Origin: Sabethes cyaneus | Lineage: Eukaryota > Arthropoda > Insecta > Diptera > Culicidae | Assembly: GCF_943734655.1 (NCBI RefSeq) | Contig: NC_071355.1 | Span: 13,000,768-13,064,767 of the forward strand | Direction: 5' to 3' | Length of the DNA stretch: 64,000 nucleotides | In this document: positions 13,301 to 21,174 of the stretch, in pieces | How the letters are laid out: each line of letters begins with the position of its first letter | How positions within the stretch are numbered: position 1 is the stretch's first letter | Notes under the pieces: generated by a model | What the model was told of the DNA's origin: nothing | The model's database searches: none | Seen by the model: the letters and a program-made list of their open reading frames with translations, nothing else | Translations under genes and position numbers: made by a program

Positions 13301-16300
13301 CAGAATCACGTTTAGACATTTTTTGTCAGTTTTTGTTCATTTGTTTACACTTTATTATTATGATTAGGCCATAACTCATTAATTTTTTTACACAGTTTTT
13401 TTTGCACGGTTTCTCGAAATAGCACGGTTTTTTCTACGCGGCACGCATCTTCCGTGTTTTTCGTTATTAAGGTGACCGTGAATCCACCTATTAGGATGAT
13501 TTCAAATACCTTCAAAAAAATTTCTTTAGAAAAGGTGTAGAACTTTGCCGAATATAATAACTATCTATCTCTTACTAATGACTTATTTAAAATGCCAAAT
13601 ATGATGACTTGTTTAAAAAGAAGCATTTAAATTTCACTTCTGCTCATTAACTTTGCTCAAAATTTTTTCATTGCTTTCAAATGTTCTAGAAAGTTATTCA
13701 GTACGTTAAAATACGCATTTTCTCTGAAGACTGTTTGACGCTAGGACTCATATTTAGTGAGTTTTGAAATAAATATTATAAAAATCCGATTTAATCCACC
13801 TATTTGTGAAAAACAGCAGCTCGCGTCTTAGCGATTTGGGACCGCTATGTGATGGAGGCAATCTACGCCAGGCTAATAACAGAGGCTGGGAGGATTGGGT
13901 TACAAATCAATGCGTCAAAAACCAAACAGAGCAAGGAGGGGCAAAAGCGCCATGAGGGTAAAAGTGCGATTCAATGATTTATCAGTGCAGATTCCGAGTA
14001 AATTGACTACATTGACATGGATGGATGACTACTTTGACAGGTTGAATTTATCGTAAACATTTGTTGTTTACGAAGCATGGCTGCTTGCTGAGTTATGTGT
14101 AAATGTTATTTTAGAGTGCTTTTGACATACTATTTCGTTATACGGCAAATACGTTATCAACAGGATATTACTTGTTGAAAAATTGTAGCAACGTTTAACA
14201 TCACACTCATATCTCTTTTCAAAATGCCGTGAGAAGAATTTACAAAATATATTCGTTTTTCCATAATTTGATCAAACCCCGTCAAGCGCCTAGTGGGGCA
14301 AAAGTGCGATTCAAGGACGGGGCAAAAGTTCGATTCATGGACGAGGCCAAAATGTATAGGTAATTATTTACAGTTTTAGGCACTGTATTACAAACACTCG
14401 AAATGGAAGGCCTGCAGAAAATTGTGTGCTCTACACATGCTGGCCGAAGCAACACAGCAGCGTTTATACACTGGAGAAACAAAAAAGAAACGTTTGGTAG
14501 AGTTTCGATCTGACGGAGGCTGCAGTACACCAGCGGAAAATGGGAATAGCTTAAATTGAGAATATTCCTTTCCGAAACATATTGCAGATTCAAGATATTA
14601 TGGTTTTCTTAGCTATTGCTGTACTAATTTCATGGATTCAAGCTTCGCACTTTTGCCCCGCTGTATTCGCACTTTTGCCCCGCTAGTGGGGTAAAAGTGC
14701 GAATCGGCACCTGATCAGAAAAATAAAGAATTTGTTTTGCATAGCACTCAGGATGATTTATAGCTGAATGTGAAGATATTGAGTTATTGCATCAATAAAA
14801 AGTGTATTTTATTGCTGTGCTTCCCGCCCTACTCTATATGGTAGGAACAGGTTCCTGACTATTTACGACGATGAACTGGAAGCGGTTGATCAGTTCATAT
14901 ATTTGGAATCTTCAGTCACCGCAGATTATAATACGAGTAAGGAGATTCAACAACGCATTCAAGCTGGAAGTCAGGTCCACTTTTCCCTCCCCTGGATACT
15001 TCCATCAAGAAGCATACCCCGTTGCTCAAAGCGCACGATGTGCATAACAAAAAGACATATGTGCACATGCCGTATTTGAATGAAAATTGTTGCGAACTAG
15101 TTTTGCGGAGTACAAACGGTAAGCGGAGAGTGGTGGAGGATTATGAACCATGAGCGGCAGGCGCTACTTCGCCTAATGAAAGTTGAGAGGGTAAGGTGGG
15201 CCGTCCACGTCTCAAGGATGCCGGACGACTGTGCAGTGAAGTCTATTCTCTGCAAACACCCCACCAGCCCCAGAAAATGAGGGGCCAAACCTGCTAGATA
15301 GGTCGACCAGGTTGAAGCCGTCTTGCGTGTGTCGAGATGCTCAATGAATTGACAACGAGTAGCCCAGGACCGGGTACAGTGACAAGGTGTTGATTCAGCA
15401 CGAGCCACTCCGGTTCTACTCAGAACGAAAAAATGAATCTCACATTCGACGTAAACTGAAATCCGATACATTTTTCTATTAAATAAAACGTAAACGGCCC
15501 AACCCGTTGTTCAAGATTTATTTTTACATCAATCCACACCTAATAAACAAGCCTTTAAGTGAAATAACATGTAATTTTATATGCTTTGCGATGCTCCATT
15601 TATGTGTAGGTCAAAAGACGTAAAAATACAAGATTATTTTGAAGTGTGTATGCTGGTAGAGGTGTTCGAGGCTGGATTTTTCTCGCCAGGAAATACGCGG
15701 ACACTTTAAATTATCTACTTAACCTTCTGCGACTGAGGTGCCCTAATCTTAACGATAATGCTGACGTGGTAGTCTGCTAGACACCTAAACTTAACTTGAG
15801 AATTCGTATTATTGAATTATGTATATCCAGATTTTCATTACTTTAGAATTGAGCACATATATTTAGTAACCTAATGTTGAATGTAATAAAACCGCAAATA
15901 TGAGTGGGGAAGACAGTGCAAACTTCAGAATCAAAATGCAATGCATAACGCAAAATACAAGAGATATTTGTCCGATTTTCGGTGTCTGTCAGACTACCAC
16001 CTCAGCCGCAGAAGGTTAAGATGTGGAGTCACATTGTGGACTGTATTTGACTATACATTGTTAATTATTCAAGAGAGAGCGAAACCCGATTGGTTCAGTG
16101 AACGATTTATTACGAACTGATATCAATTTGATTTGAACGTACTGATAAACCTAATATCTAAATTATCTTCGGCTATATCGTGAAGCGATCGTTTGTAATC
16201 TCATCGTATGTCGACTGCTAATGAGTGTCAGTAGAGAGAGCAAATAGAGCTTAAAGCTCTTGCATCCTAAATGACTGCTTTGATGGTGGGTTGATTGATA

Positions 16301-19300
16301 CGAATCGTTCCAATTTTAGTATATGTCCAGCCGAAGCTAGGACGGATTGATACGAATTTATAAGTTAATTCCTAATTGACGCGAACAAGAGGTAAGAAGC
16401 AAACGCGCAAAAACTCTACGAACTATCTATGTCATTGGCAAAGTAGATTGCCTCCATGATTTTTCTTACCTCTTTTCGGTTAATGGTATCAAATGCGGCC
16501 TTGAAGTCAACGAACAAATGGTCGACCCATTAGTGGTCCAAAACCAAAAAAATCGTGCGATATGGTTGAGTTTTGAGTGGAAAAATTTGGTTTTAGGTTT
16601 ATAAAATCTTTGCTTTTTAGGAGCTGTAGAACTTTTAAATTAAAAAAAGATCCTAAGTTTAATCCCAAATTACCCGACTATCGGCTTCATTTATTGGGGG
16701 CTATAAATGAAACCTGAATTTTATTGTTTTTTGATCTAGTTTCTAATTCATGTGATTTGATTTGAAACCGTCTGCGCATAGTCGTGTAATTCAGGGTCAA
16801 ACTTAGGTTATTTTTTATATTAAAGGTTCTACAATTCTTAAACAAGCAAAGATAGAGGTATAATACATTCGGCAAAGTTGTATATTTTTACTATTTGTAC
16901 AATTTTGTTAGACATGAAAAAGTCATACAACAACTAATTGTAACGATTCATATATAAGAATTAGGATATTCCTATCTACGCTGAACCGATAGAAGGTTAC
17001 ATTAAAACATTGCAGAACATATCAATGTGTAATATGTATTGAAACTGAAGAAATTTTAATTGCACCGAACGATAGAACTTTTAATTTTAAAAGACTTTTT
17101 CATAGGTTCCACAAATCTAAAACCAAGTTATTTAACTCAAAACTCTTATGCGCACGATTTTTGGTTTTGGACCACTGTGGGTACGTGGGCCCACCCGTAT
17201 TCGCGGCCCTTTTGGACGATCTGCCGCAGTGAAATATTTGATCCGTTATTGACCGTCCTTCAACGAAAATGGCCGAAGATTTGATATAGTATAGGTTGGG
17301 ATCGGGATCGGTGATTTCGGATTGTCGTCTCCGACTCTGTTGACACTTGCCTTGCCTCCACCGCCAATGATCTGAATTTTAAGATACACCGGTCGGGGTG
17401 GCTAGTGATAGTTCAGTCGATTCCCGTCTTTTGGAATCGTTATAGTTTTTAATTTAATTGGTCGTCATTTTTATGTAAGGTTAAGTAAACTAATCGCGTG
17501 AAAATAATCCAATTTCAAGAGTAATTAAAACCCAATTTATATCCAATTTCAATACCTACTGTAAATTTAATTTCAAATCCGATTTCAAATCCAATTCCAA
17601 GTCTAGTTTCTTGATTCTAGTTTAATTTAAGCCCAATTCATTTCTATTTTTATGTCACATTTTATTGATGGTGTAAAACTTCAAAGAAAAGTCTGAAGGA
17701 TAGAAAGGAAAGAATAAGACAAAAATAATAAGTAAATACGGTACCAGGAGAAACGACGACCGAAAAAGACGAAAATGGAGAGAAAAATATGAAAACGGTA
17801 GACAACGAGGATAGCACGGGAAAGAAAAGCAGAATGTGACAGAAAAGTAGGGTTTAATAGCGGGGAGAAGGGAACTGACGAGAAAGAAAAAATAGAAAAG
17901 AAGTTAAAAGGGAAAAAAGGCGAAATCAGGACCGAAATAAGAGACTAAACGGGACAGAAAATGACAAAAAACGAGAAGGAAAAGTTGAAAAACCAGATGA
18001 AAATCGGGTTAGGAAAAGAAAAAAGAAACATTGAGATAGACAGGAGAAAAAAACTAAATAAATAGAGGGAAGACGGCACTAAAACAAAAAAAACGTGTCA
18101 GAACAGGCGGGAAACCAGAGAGAAAATAAGACAAGAACGGTAAAAACGGAACAGAAAACAAATGAAACCAAAAATGAAGAGAAGAATAGCGAGAGAGAAA
18201 AAGAAAGCCGATACGGAAAACAAGGAAAGAAGGTCGAATGGGATACAAAAAGAGTAAAATGGAACAGAAGACGGGAAAACGTGATAGAAAAAGAAGAAAA
18301 GAAAATCATGAAAAATGGCCCAAAAAAAGGTGGAACGAGATAAAAAGACGAAGAACAAGAGGAAAAACAGAATATAAAAAAAGGGACAGAAAACGAAGAA
18401 AAACGGAACAATAAGACATAAAGGCGATAGAGAAAAAAACCGAAGGAAAAAGGAGAATAATGAAAGCAAAAACCAAAAAATAGGTACAGAAAATAAGAAA
18501 AAATTAAACAAACGGAGGAAAACTGAACTGGAAAAGAGAAAATAGGTAAAACGTGCAAGACAGTAAAACGAAAAGTGTCCATCTTAATTGCAAGTAAAAC
18601 TACTAATTTCGTGTCCATGTCTAATTTTAAGTTTAATTTACCCAATTCCAATAATAAGTTTAGTTTTGAGTCAAATTCAAACTTTGATTTCAGGTCCAAT
18701 TTCTAGTATAATTTAAATTCCAATTTCAAGTTTTTCAAATGGAGTCGCAAGTCTAATCTCAGGCTCAACTTAAATTCTCTTTACGTCCAATCTCAATTCA
18801 ATACAATAATGTTGCGATTTTGACAGCCCCCGAATTTGTCAGCCCATAAATGTAGTTTGACTTTTGCGATTTTTGCAAACTTGGGACCGCCTAGAATTGA
18901 CAATCAAGTGATTTGACCAATCAACAAGGAACCAATTAGCTAGGTTTATGTCGTCTGCATTAGTTGCTAATGGTTTTAGCTGGTAACGATGCACCTTACG
19001 GCCGTACTAGTACAGTTGTTACAAGTCAGTTGTGGCAATTGATATATGACCAATCTCAGTCATAAATAAGTTTCTGCAACCATAAGTGCGAAAAGAGTGC
19101 TGTTTAGGAGGGACATACTGTACCGCGCTAATTCGATACTTGAGGATTCGACGACTCGTTAATCCGGATCTGAAACTTGCATTTTCCATTAAAATACCCA
19201 AAAACATTTTGGCCCGCAGCACAAAGCCTGTGAGGGATCCGTTCAATTTCTAGCAGCACTTTCGTGTTTCTTGAGAAACCATGCAGCCCCTCCGACTTTG

Positions 19301-20896
19301 ATTAAACACAGATAAAATACAAATGAAAATCACCGGAAACTTCGGGGAAACACACCCGAATCATGAATGAATCTTGATGTTGCTGAATTTTGGTTCTGAA
19401 TTCAAACTCTAATGGAGTTCTAGAAATTAAATTACGGTTTTGTACATACATAACGGGGCTTTATTAAACTTTTTAACTCTTCATTCATTTCGAAATTATT
19501 TACAGAGTCGGTAGTTAAATTTTAACAGTTTCCTACGTAAAAATGATATAGTCAACCATTTAAGACATTCATTGGTAGAAAAGCTGTACTGTTTCACGAA
19601 ATTCGACGTCGACGAAATTGAATTGAATCAAATTCTTAGGGCTTTTATTAATGAATTGTGACTAGTGATCAATGTTGGCACAAAAATCAAAATTTTGGAC
19701 CGGACCGCATCGGTTTAAAAATGTTTCTATATAAATGATTTAAATAATGATACAGTAATTTTTCGTGATTCGATAGTAAAGTGACCGTGCTAACGTTGAT
19801 GGTAGTTATGAAGTTATTTTCCCCCTGTAGATTTCACGAACTTCCCCATTTTAATGGGACATTTCCCTGGCAAGCTACTGTTAGCAGCTGTCTCGCAACT
19901 GCAATCGACTGATGGTCATTAGGCAGAATGTTTGGGATTTTTTTAACTAATTAGTTTGCAATCGGGTGATTCTTTACAATAAAATCCACATACCTACATA
20001 TGCAAATAATTACAATCGAAGAATTACCGAAGTAGATTAATTTTTATCCCTAACAGATTTAGTAGATGTTTTGATGACAATTTATCTTATCACGACGGTT
20101 TACGTTATGATGATCATATCACTTTTGATAACTTAATCTAGTATAAGTTGGTGATACTCAAACAACCGAATCCAATCGTAAAAGTCTCAATCAATACGGT
20201 AGTTTTTCTTTCTTGCAATATTAATATACCTCTCGTGTGGATGACCGTTTGTATATCATAACGCTAACAAACATGCACGTGACTTCCCACGCGGTCAGAT
20301 CAACCTAAACCAATTGCGCAACGATAGTAGCTCTATCGCGGGCCCGCGCTATACGAAGAATCCCCGTGATTGACAGCGAGGAAAGAATCACGTTCGGGTT
20401 TTATGGGAAAAGCACGTTTGCGTGTAAATTGTGCTGGCTGGTTTACTTGGCACGGTTTATTGATCTACTATGCGGTTGCATACTAATAACCACATTTTTC
20501 TGCCGTCTGTCAACCTTTGTTTGTTTGACTGATTGATGGGGAAATTTTAAGTACGTTCAGATATTATCCGAACAAATGTGACAGTTGTTAGGTATCTCAG
20601 GAATCTCTCAAGTATTCTGGTTCTAATGCATTGTAGTGTTAGGTTTAAAAAGAATTCACATTAAATTTTGACTCTCACCTGGCGATCAGTGACAACGACA
20701 CGGGGATCACGCTCATCTGACGACCGCCGACCAGATAGTCGGCTTCACCACCGCCTTTTTTCACTTTCTTTTTGATGAATCCGAAATAAATGCCGATCAT
20801 CATACAACTGACCAGCATCAGCAGAAACACCACATAATCGTACAGGCCAAACTTCTGCAGTGACACCTTAACATCGTCTACGTTGGGACCCACCAT
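2714..20896 (-). CDS. SLC5-family sodium/solute symporter, complete seven-exon gene
   Basis: This gene encodes a plasma-membrane Na+-coupled transporter of the SLC5 (SSF) family. It most resembles the insect group annotated as sodium-dependent multivitamin or sodium-coupled monocarboxylate transporters; the substrate cannot be read from sequence. Exons on the minus strand are 20896-20679, 10026-9867, 9807-9742, 9560-8830, 8769-8595, 8529-8333 and 2954-2714. All six introns are GT-AG and the splice phases agree, giving 1788 nt and 595 residues plus stop, a normal SLC5 length. Visible hallmarks are LIASFISGISLLGTPTEIY across the exon 1/2 join, IVIYVPALAFNQVTG (about 154-168), GGLKAVVWTDVVQ (about 189-201), SQNMIQRYLS (about 269-278) and SLSTGLNSMSAVVLEDFFKP (about 361-380). 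Many hydrophobic membrane segments are present, and the C-terminal tail is basic (DRRRRRK). The start is supported by an in-frame TAG four codons upstream. No frameshift or missing residue is seen, so the gene looks functional. Confidence 0.95.
2955..3249. other. Proximal part of the last intron, nothing recognised
   Basis: AT-rich intron sequence next to exon 7, ahead of the polypyrimidine block. Confidence 0.5.
3250..4250. repeat. Polypyrimidine satellite, left part (inside the last intron)
   Basis: Almost continuous C/T with scattered G and A, made of words such as CGTTTTTC and CTGTTCCG. It shares a motif of about 50 bp with the next block, starting ACTGTCCCATGTTTCTTG at 3399. Open frames here are Phe/Ser/Leu-only and are artefacts of the absence of purine-rich stop codons. 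Confidence 0.85.
4251..4850. other. AT-rich spacer between polypyrimidine blocks
   Basis: No gene is seen. At 4560-4780 there are repeat-like sentences (GCTGAGATATGAACTTTTG, TGAAAAACTTGTTGG, TTTCGTTGGATTGC). Diverged versions recur at about 27780-27930, 28280-28400 and 39545-39690, so this is probably an old interspersed repeat of unknown class. Confidence 0.4.
4850..6890. repeat. Polypyrimidine satellite with a higher-order unit of about 1.2 kb
   Basis: Internal landmarks recur in order: CGTTTTCGCGAT at 5312 and 6466, CAATCATGATTAT at 5430 and 6642, and AACCCGTTAA at 5491 and 6690. They are spaced 1154-1212 bp, so this part is at least two diverged copies of a 1.15-1.21-kb unit. Apparent 355- and 387-residue frames are low-complexity artefacts. 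Confidence 0.8.
6895..7395. repeat. Polypurine continuation of the satellite with a (GA)n microsatellite
   Basis: At about 6893 the base bias switches abruptly from pyrimidine to purine on the same strand. The vocabulary is the reverse complement of the preceding block (AAAAACGAAAA, GGGACAGAAAA). A pure (GA)n run occupies about 7278-7359. This looks like an inverted segment of the same satellite. Confidence 0.8.
7425..7610. repeat. 12-bp minisatellite CTTGAAATTGGA
   Basis: Degenerate copies of ACTTGAAATTGG directly abut the polypurine block. The unit length is a multiple of three, so long Leu/Lys/Asp frames can appear without coding meaning. Confidence 0.7.
7611..8087. other. AT-rich intron sequence, nothing recognised
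   Basis: Part of the last intron of the transporter. No repeat landmark or coding signal is visible. Confidence 0.5.
8088..8170 (+). repeat. tRNA-like SINE head or tRNA relic
   Basis: TAGTTTAGTGAGTAAAAC resembles a tRNA D-arm and pol III A-box. It is followed by a perfect 5-bp T-arm stem GTGGG/CCCAC with a 7-nt loop TGCGAGC, a B-box-like element. The acceptor arm does not pair well, so this is not called as a functional tRNA. It lies in the last intron, antisense to the gene. Confidence 0.45.
8333..8529 (-). CDS. Transporter exon 6 (residues 451-515)
   Basis: Begins GAIVGGAIGLGIMSWICFKA, which continues the exon 5 motif, and ends in a hydrophilic, probably extracellular loop. The loop contains CSYTY and one N-glycosylation sequon (NAT, Asn about 507). 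The donor is AAG|GTAAGC. The split codon AG|T yields Ser516 across the 5.4-kb last intron. Confidence 0.93.
8595..8769 (-). CDS. Transporter exon 5 (residues 393-450)
   Basis: Encodes IIMRAVVGVFGTICVVLVLV and EKLGAVLQLSMSLGSVSNGP, then LLGIFTLGVLIPWANGT. These are well-conserved late transmembrane segments of this SLC5 branch. It is flanked by introns of 60 bp (8770-8829) and 65 bp (8530-8594). The donor ACG|GTAATA is in phase 0. Confidence 0.94.
8830..9560 (-). CDS. Transporter exon 4 (residues 149-391), core of the symporter
   Basis: The largest exon holds about half of the transport core, including VPALAFNQVTG, the SSF signature region GGLKAVVWTDVVQ and a long extracellular loop near residues 216-245. 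It also holds the IQRYLS motif, LPGLFVAGVFSAALSS and STGLNSMSAVVLEDFF. A methionine codon is the first codon of the exon, but it is internal because the acceptor TTCTCTAG directly precedes it. The donor is GC|GTATGT, and the split codon GC|A gives Ala392. Confidence 0.95.
9742..9807 (-). CDS. Transporter exon 3 (residues 127-148)
   Basis: A 66-nt phase-0 exon encoding YLQTRFDKRMRLFGSILFTF plus AT. The YLQxRF motif is conserved in SLC5 proteins. It lies between a 59-bp intron (9808-9866) and a 181-bp intron (9561-9741). The acceptor is TTCGCAG and the donor ACG|GTGAGT. Confidence 0.94.
9867..10026 (-). CDS. Transporter exon 2 (residues 74-126)
   Basis: The acceptor is TTCTTCAG and the donor CAG|GTACAA. 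It encodes FISGISLLGTPTEIYVYGIQ, which completes the unwound first helix typical of the family, followed by YMYIVGGVISMGFIMMYIYL and the LPVFHNLQLTSTYQ loop. It is separated from exon 1 by the 10.65-kb repeat-filled intron. Confidence 0.94.
10030..10834. other. Intron 1, distal part, nothing recognised
   Basis: Mostly AT-rich sequence between exon 2 and the retrotransposon fragment. The 10550-10800 stretch may be decayed downstream sequence of that fragment, but I cannot align it to reverse transcriptase motifs. Confidence 0.4.
10835..11248 (-). pseudogene. RTE-like non-LTR retrotransposon, reverse transcriptase fragment
   Basis: The translation shows the fingers and palm of a non-LTR reverse transcriptase: CSNYRDITPLNSAYKILSRI, then RSTTDQMFTLRQILDQFREF and THHLVTDFKAAHDSVK. 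After an in-frame TGA the same frame continues NELWQIMLEHGFSIKLIGLI. The catalytic YADD block and the endonuclease are absent. The fragment is cut sharply at 11248-11249 by the palindromic array that follows. It is a dead copy in intron 1. Confidence 0.85.
11249..11440. repeat. Array of ATTTCGCGAAAT-type palindromes, possible hAT-like terminus
   Basis: Starts TAGGCCTGTGCGAGATTTCG exactly where the retrotransposon coding sequence is interrupted. It then consists of degenerate TTTCGCGAAA words. The layout (a short TAG..TGTGCGA-type end followed by a subterminal array of one short word) matches the two hAT-like elements at 23941 and 39128. No partner end was found. Confidence 0.4.
11441..11850. 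other. AT-rich intron sequence with a CGACTCGA-rich patch
   Basis: No gene. Around 11778-11825 there are several overlapping CGAGTCGA-type words close to the palindrome GTAGGGCCCTAC. They could be another decayed element end. Confidence 0.3.
11851..12871. mobile_element. Inverted-repeat element of about 1.0 kb (CACAGTGGCGC family)
   Basis: The left end reads CACAGTGGCGC, then AAAGCTTGGCCAAAAGTCAA. The right end, read on the other strand, is CACTATGGCGCAAAGCTGGC followed by CAAAAGTCAAAA. The left copy has an extra 10 bp inside the repeat. The interior is AT-rich and non-coding. Probably a non-autonomous DNA transposon. Confidence 0.6.
12872..13384. other. Intron 1 sequence, nothing recognised
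   Basis: No coding signal or repeat landmark is visible. Confidence 0.4.
13385..13480. repeat. Dispersed CACGGCACGCATC repeat, copy 1
   Basis: GCACGGTTTTTTCTACGCGG, then CACGCATCTTCCGTG. This is homologous to the reverse complement of 41128-41180. It is probably part of an old DNA element whose limits I cannot define. Confidence 0.4.
13850..15455 (+). pseudogene. RTE-like retrotransposon 3' fragment, split by an insertion
   Basis: Frame fragments in order: LITEAGRIGLQINASKTK at about 13876-13926; TIYDDELEAVDQFIYLESSV and TADYNTSKEIQQRIQAGSQ at about 14860-14975; then RVRWAVHVSRMPDDCAVKSI at about 15190-15250. These match the region after the catalytic site and the C-terminus of RTE-type proteins. 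Frameshifts and stops are common. An inserted element (13927-14826) separates the KTK from the following YMVGT. Confidence 0.8.
13927..14826. mobile_element. MITE-like insertion with GGGGCAAAAGTGCGATTC repeats
   Basis: GGGGCAAAAGTGCGATTC-type words occur at 13936-13975 and 14296-14340, and inverted at 14648-14700. The ends CAGAGCAAGGAGGGGCA and (other strand) TAGAGTAGGGCGGGAAGCA form an imperfect inverted repeat. The boundaries are defined by the interrupted retrotransposon frame, which resumes at TATATGGTAGG. The interior is non-coding. Confidence 0.6.
15456..15718. other. AT-rich intron sequence, nothing recognised
   Basis: Short unassigned stretch between a retrotransposon relic and a MITE. 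Confidence 0.4.
15719..16019. mobile_element. TTAA-flanked MITE, piggyBac-like, 301 bp
   Basis: Both ends begin with TTAA (15719-15722 and 16016-16019) followed by the terminal inverted repeat CCTTCTGCG(A/G)CTGAGGTG. A second inverted match inside (GGTAGTCTG..AGACACC) extends the homology. TTAA target duplication is the hallmark of piggyBac-type transposition. There is no coding capacity, so it is a non-autonomous copy. Confidence 0.8.
16020..16429. other. Intron 1 sequence, nothing recognised
   Basis: AT-rich, without an assignable repeat. Confidence 0.4.
16430..17290 (-). pseudogene. RTE-like reverse transcriptase fragment split by a MITE
   Basis: On the minus strand 17290-17180 gives GRSITDQIF and, in a shifted frame, LRQIVQKGREYGWAH. 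After the insertion, 16525-16430 gives VDHLFVDFKAAFDTINRKEV followed by RKIMEAIYFA. These are consecutive motifs of the same reverse transcriptase domain as at 10835-11248, at a different decay stage. Confidence 0.8.
16531..17179. mobile_element. Inverted-repeat element of about 650 bp (AGTGGTCCAAAACC)
   Basis: The left end is AGTGGTCCAAAACCAAAAA and the right end, read on the other strand, is CACAGTGGTCCAAAACCAAA. Both are followed by ATCGTGCG. It sits precisely between two consecutive motifs of the retrotransposon relic, so it inserted after that element. The interior is non-coding. Confidence 0.7.
17291..17690. repeat. 12-bp minisatellite (degenerate) at about 17500-17640
   Basis: TCCAATTTCAAG-type units next to the polypurine block. 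The 17291-17500 part has no assignment. Confidence 0.55.
17690..18560. repeat. Polypurine satellite block in intron 1
   Basis: Reverse-complement vocabulary of the polypyrimidine satellite (GGGACAGAAAATGA, AAAAACGAGA). 12-bp minisatellite lies on both sides. Minus-strand open frames of up to 206 codons are Phe/Ser/Leu low-complexity artefacts. Confidence 0.85.
18575..18815. repeat. 12-bp minisatellite beside the polypurine block
   Basis: Degenerate TCCAATTTCAAGT units. The junction TTAATTGCAAGTAAAAC..AATTTCGTG is shared with 41775-41822. Confidence 0.65.
18816..20678. other. Intron 1, proximal 1.9 kb, mostly unique
   Basis: No repeat landmark is recognised. A GC-richer patch at about 20270-20400 stands out from the AT-rich background. 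First-intron regulatory DNA is possible, but this is inference from position only. Confidence 0.35.
20679..20896 (-). CDS. Transporter exon 1 (residues 1-72 plus two bases of 73)
   Basis: This exon carries the start ATG at 20896 in a good context (AAAAATGG) and the cytosolic or extracellular N-terminus MVGPNVDDVKVSLQKFGLYD. Next comes the first membrane segment (about residues 21-40), then a lysine/glycine linker leading to the family-typical ADYLVGGRQM. It ends in AG before the donor GTGAGAGT. The split codon AG|T gives Ser73. Confidence 0.95.
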
Positions 20897-21140
20897 TTTT
20901 ATATCGATCTAACTTAAATCCGAATTACTTAAAATCCTAACCAAAACGTGGAGTTAATTTTATGAACTTTCTCGTCATCCCTTTTGGGATGACCTACCGG
21001 GTAAAGACCACTTCACTGAACACTGAGTTATATCTCCCACTAGAGAAGAAAATGACACTGCTTGGCACGAGCACTTGAACGCTGGTAAGAATGTAACACG
21101 ACCACGATGATCTGCAATGCTCAAGATCCAACGCTCAACT
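20897..21140 (-). other. Probable 5' UTR of the transporter
   Basis: This stretch lies between the predicted initiator and the ATG. It contains no splice pair that I can support, and an in-frame TAG sits just before the start codon. The extent depends on the promoter call. Confidence 0.35.
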
Positions 21141-21173
21141 GACCGGACTGATACCAGATAACGATGCATTATA
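21108..21173 (-). promoter_or_regulatory. Candidate core promoter of the transporter (initiator plus DPE)
   Basis: On the minus strand the perfect arthropod initiator TCAGTT places +1 at 21140. The sequence at +28 to +32 is AGATC, which fits the DPE consensus DGWYV at its required spacing. A weak TATAAT starts at about -33. A second TCAGT lies 9 bp upstream without a spaced DPE. This is pattern evidence only; the start site is an inference. Confidence 0.4.
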
Positions 21174-21174
21174 G

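Noticed and set aside
20975..21169. Upstream open frame before the transporter
   Set aside because: Its ATG lies upstream of the predicted start site and there is no supporting motif.
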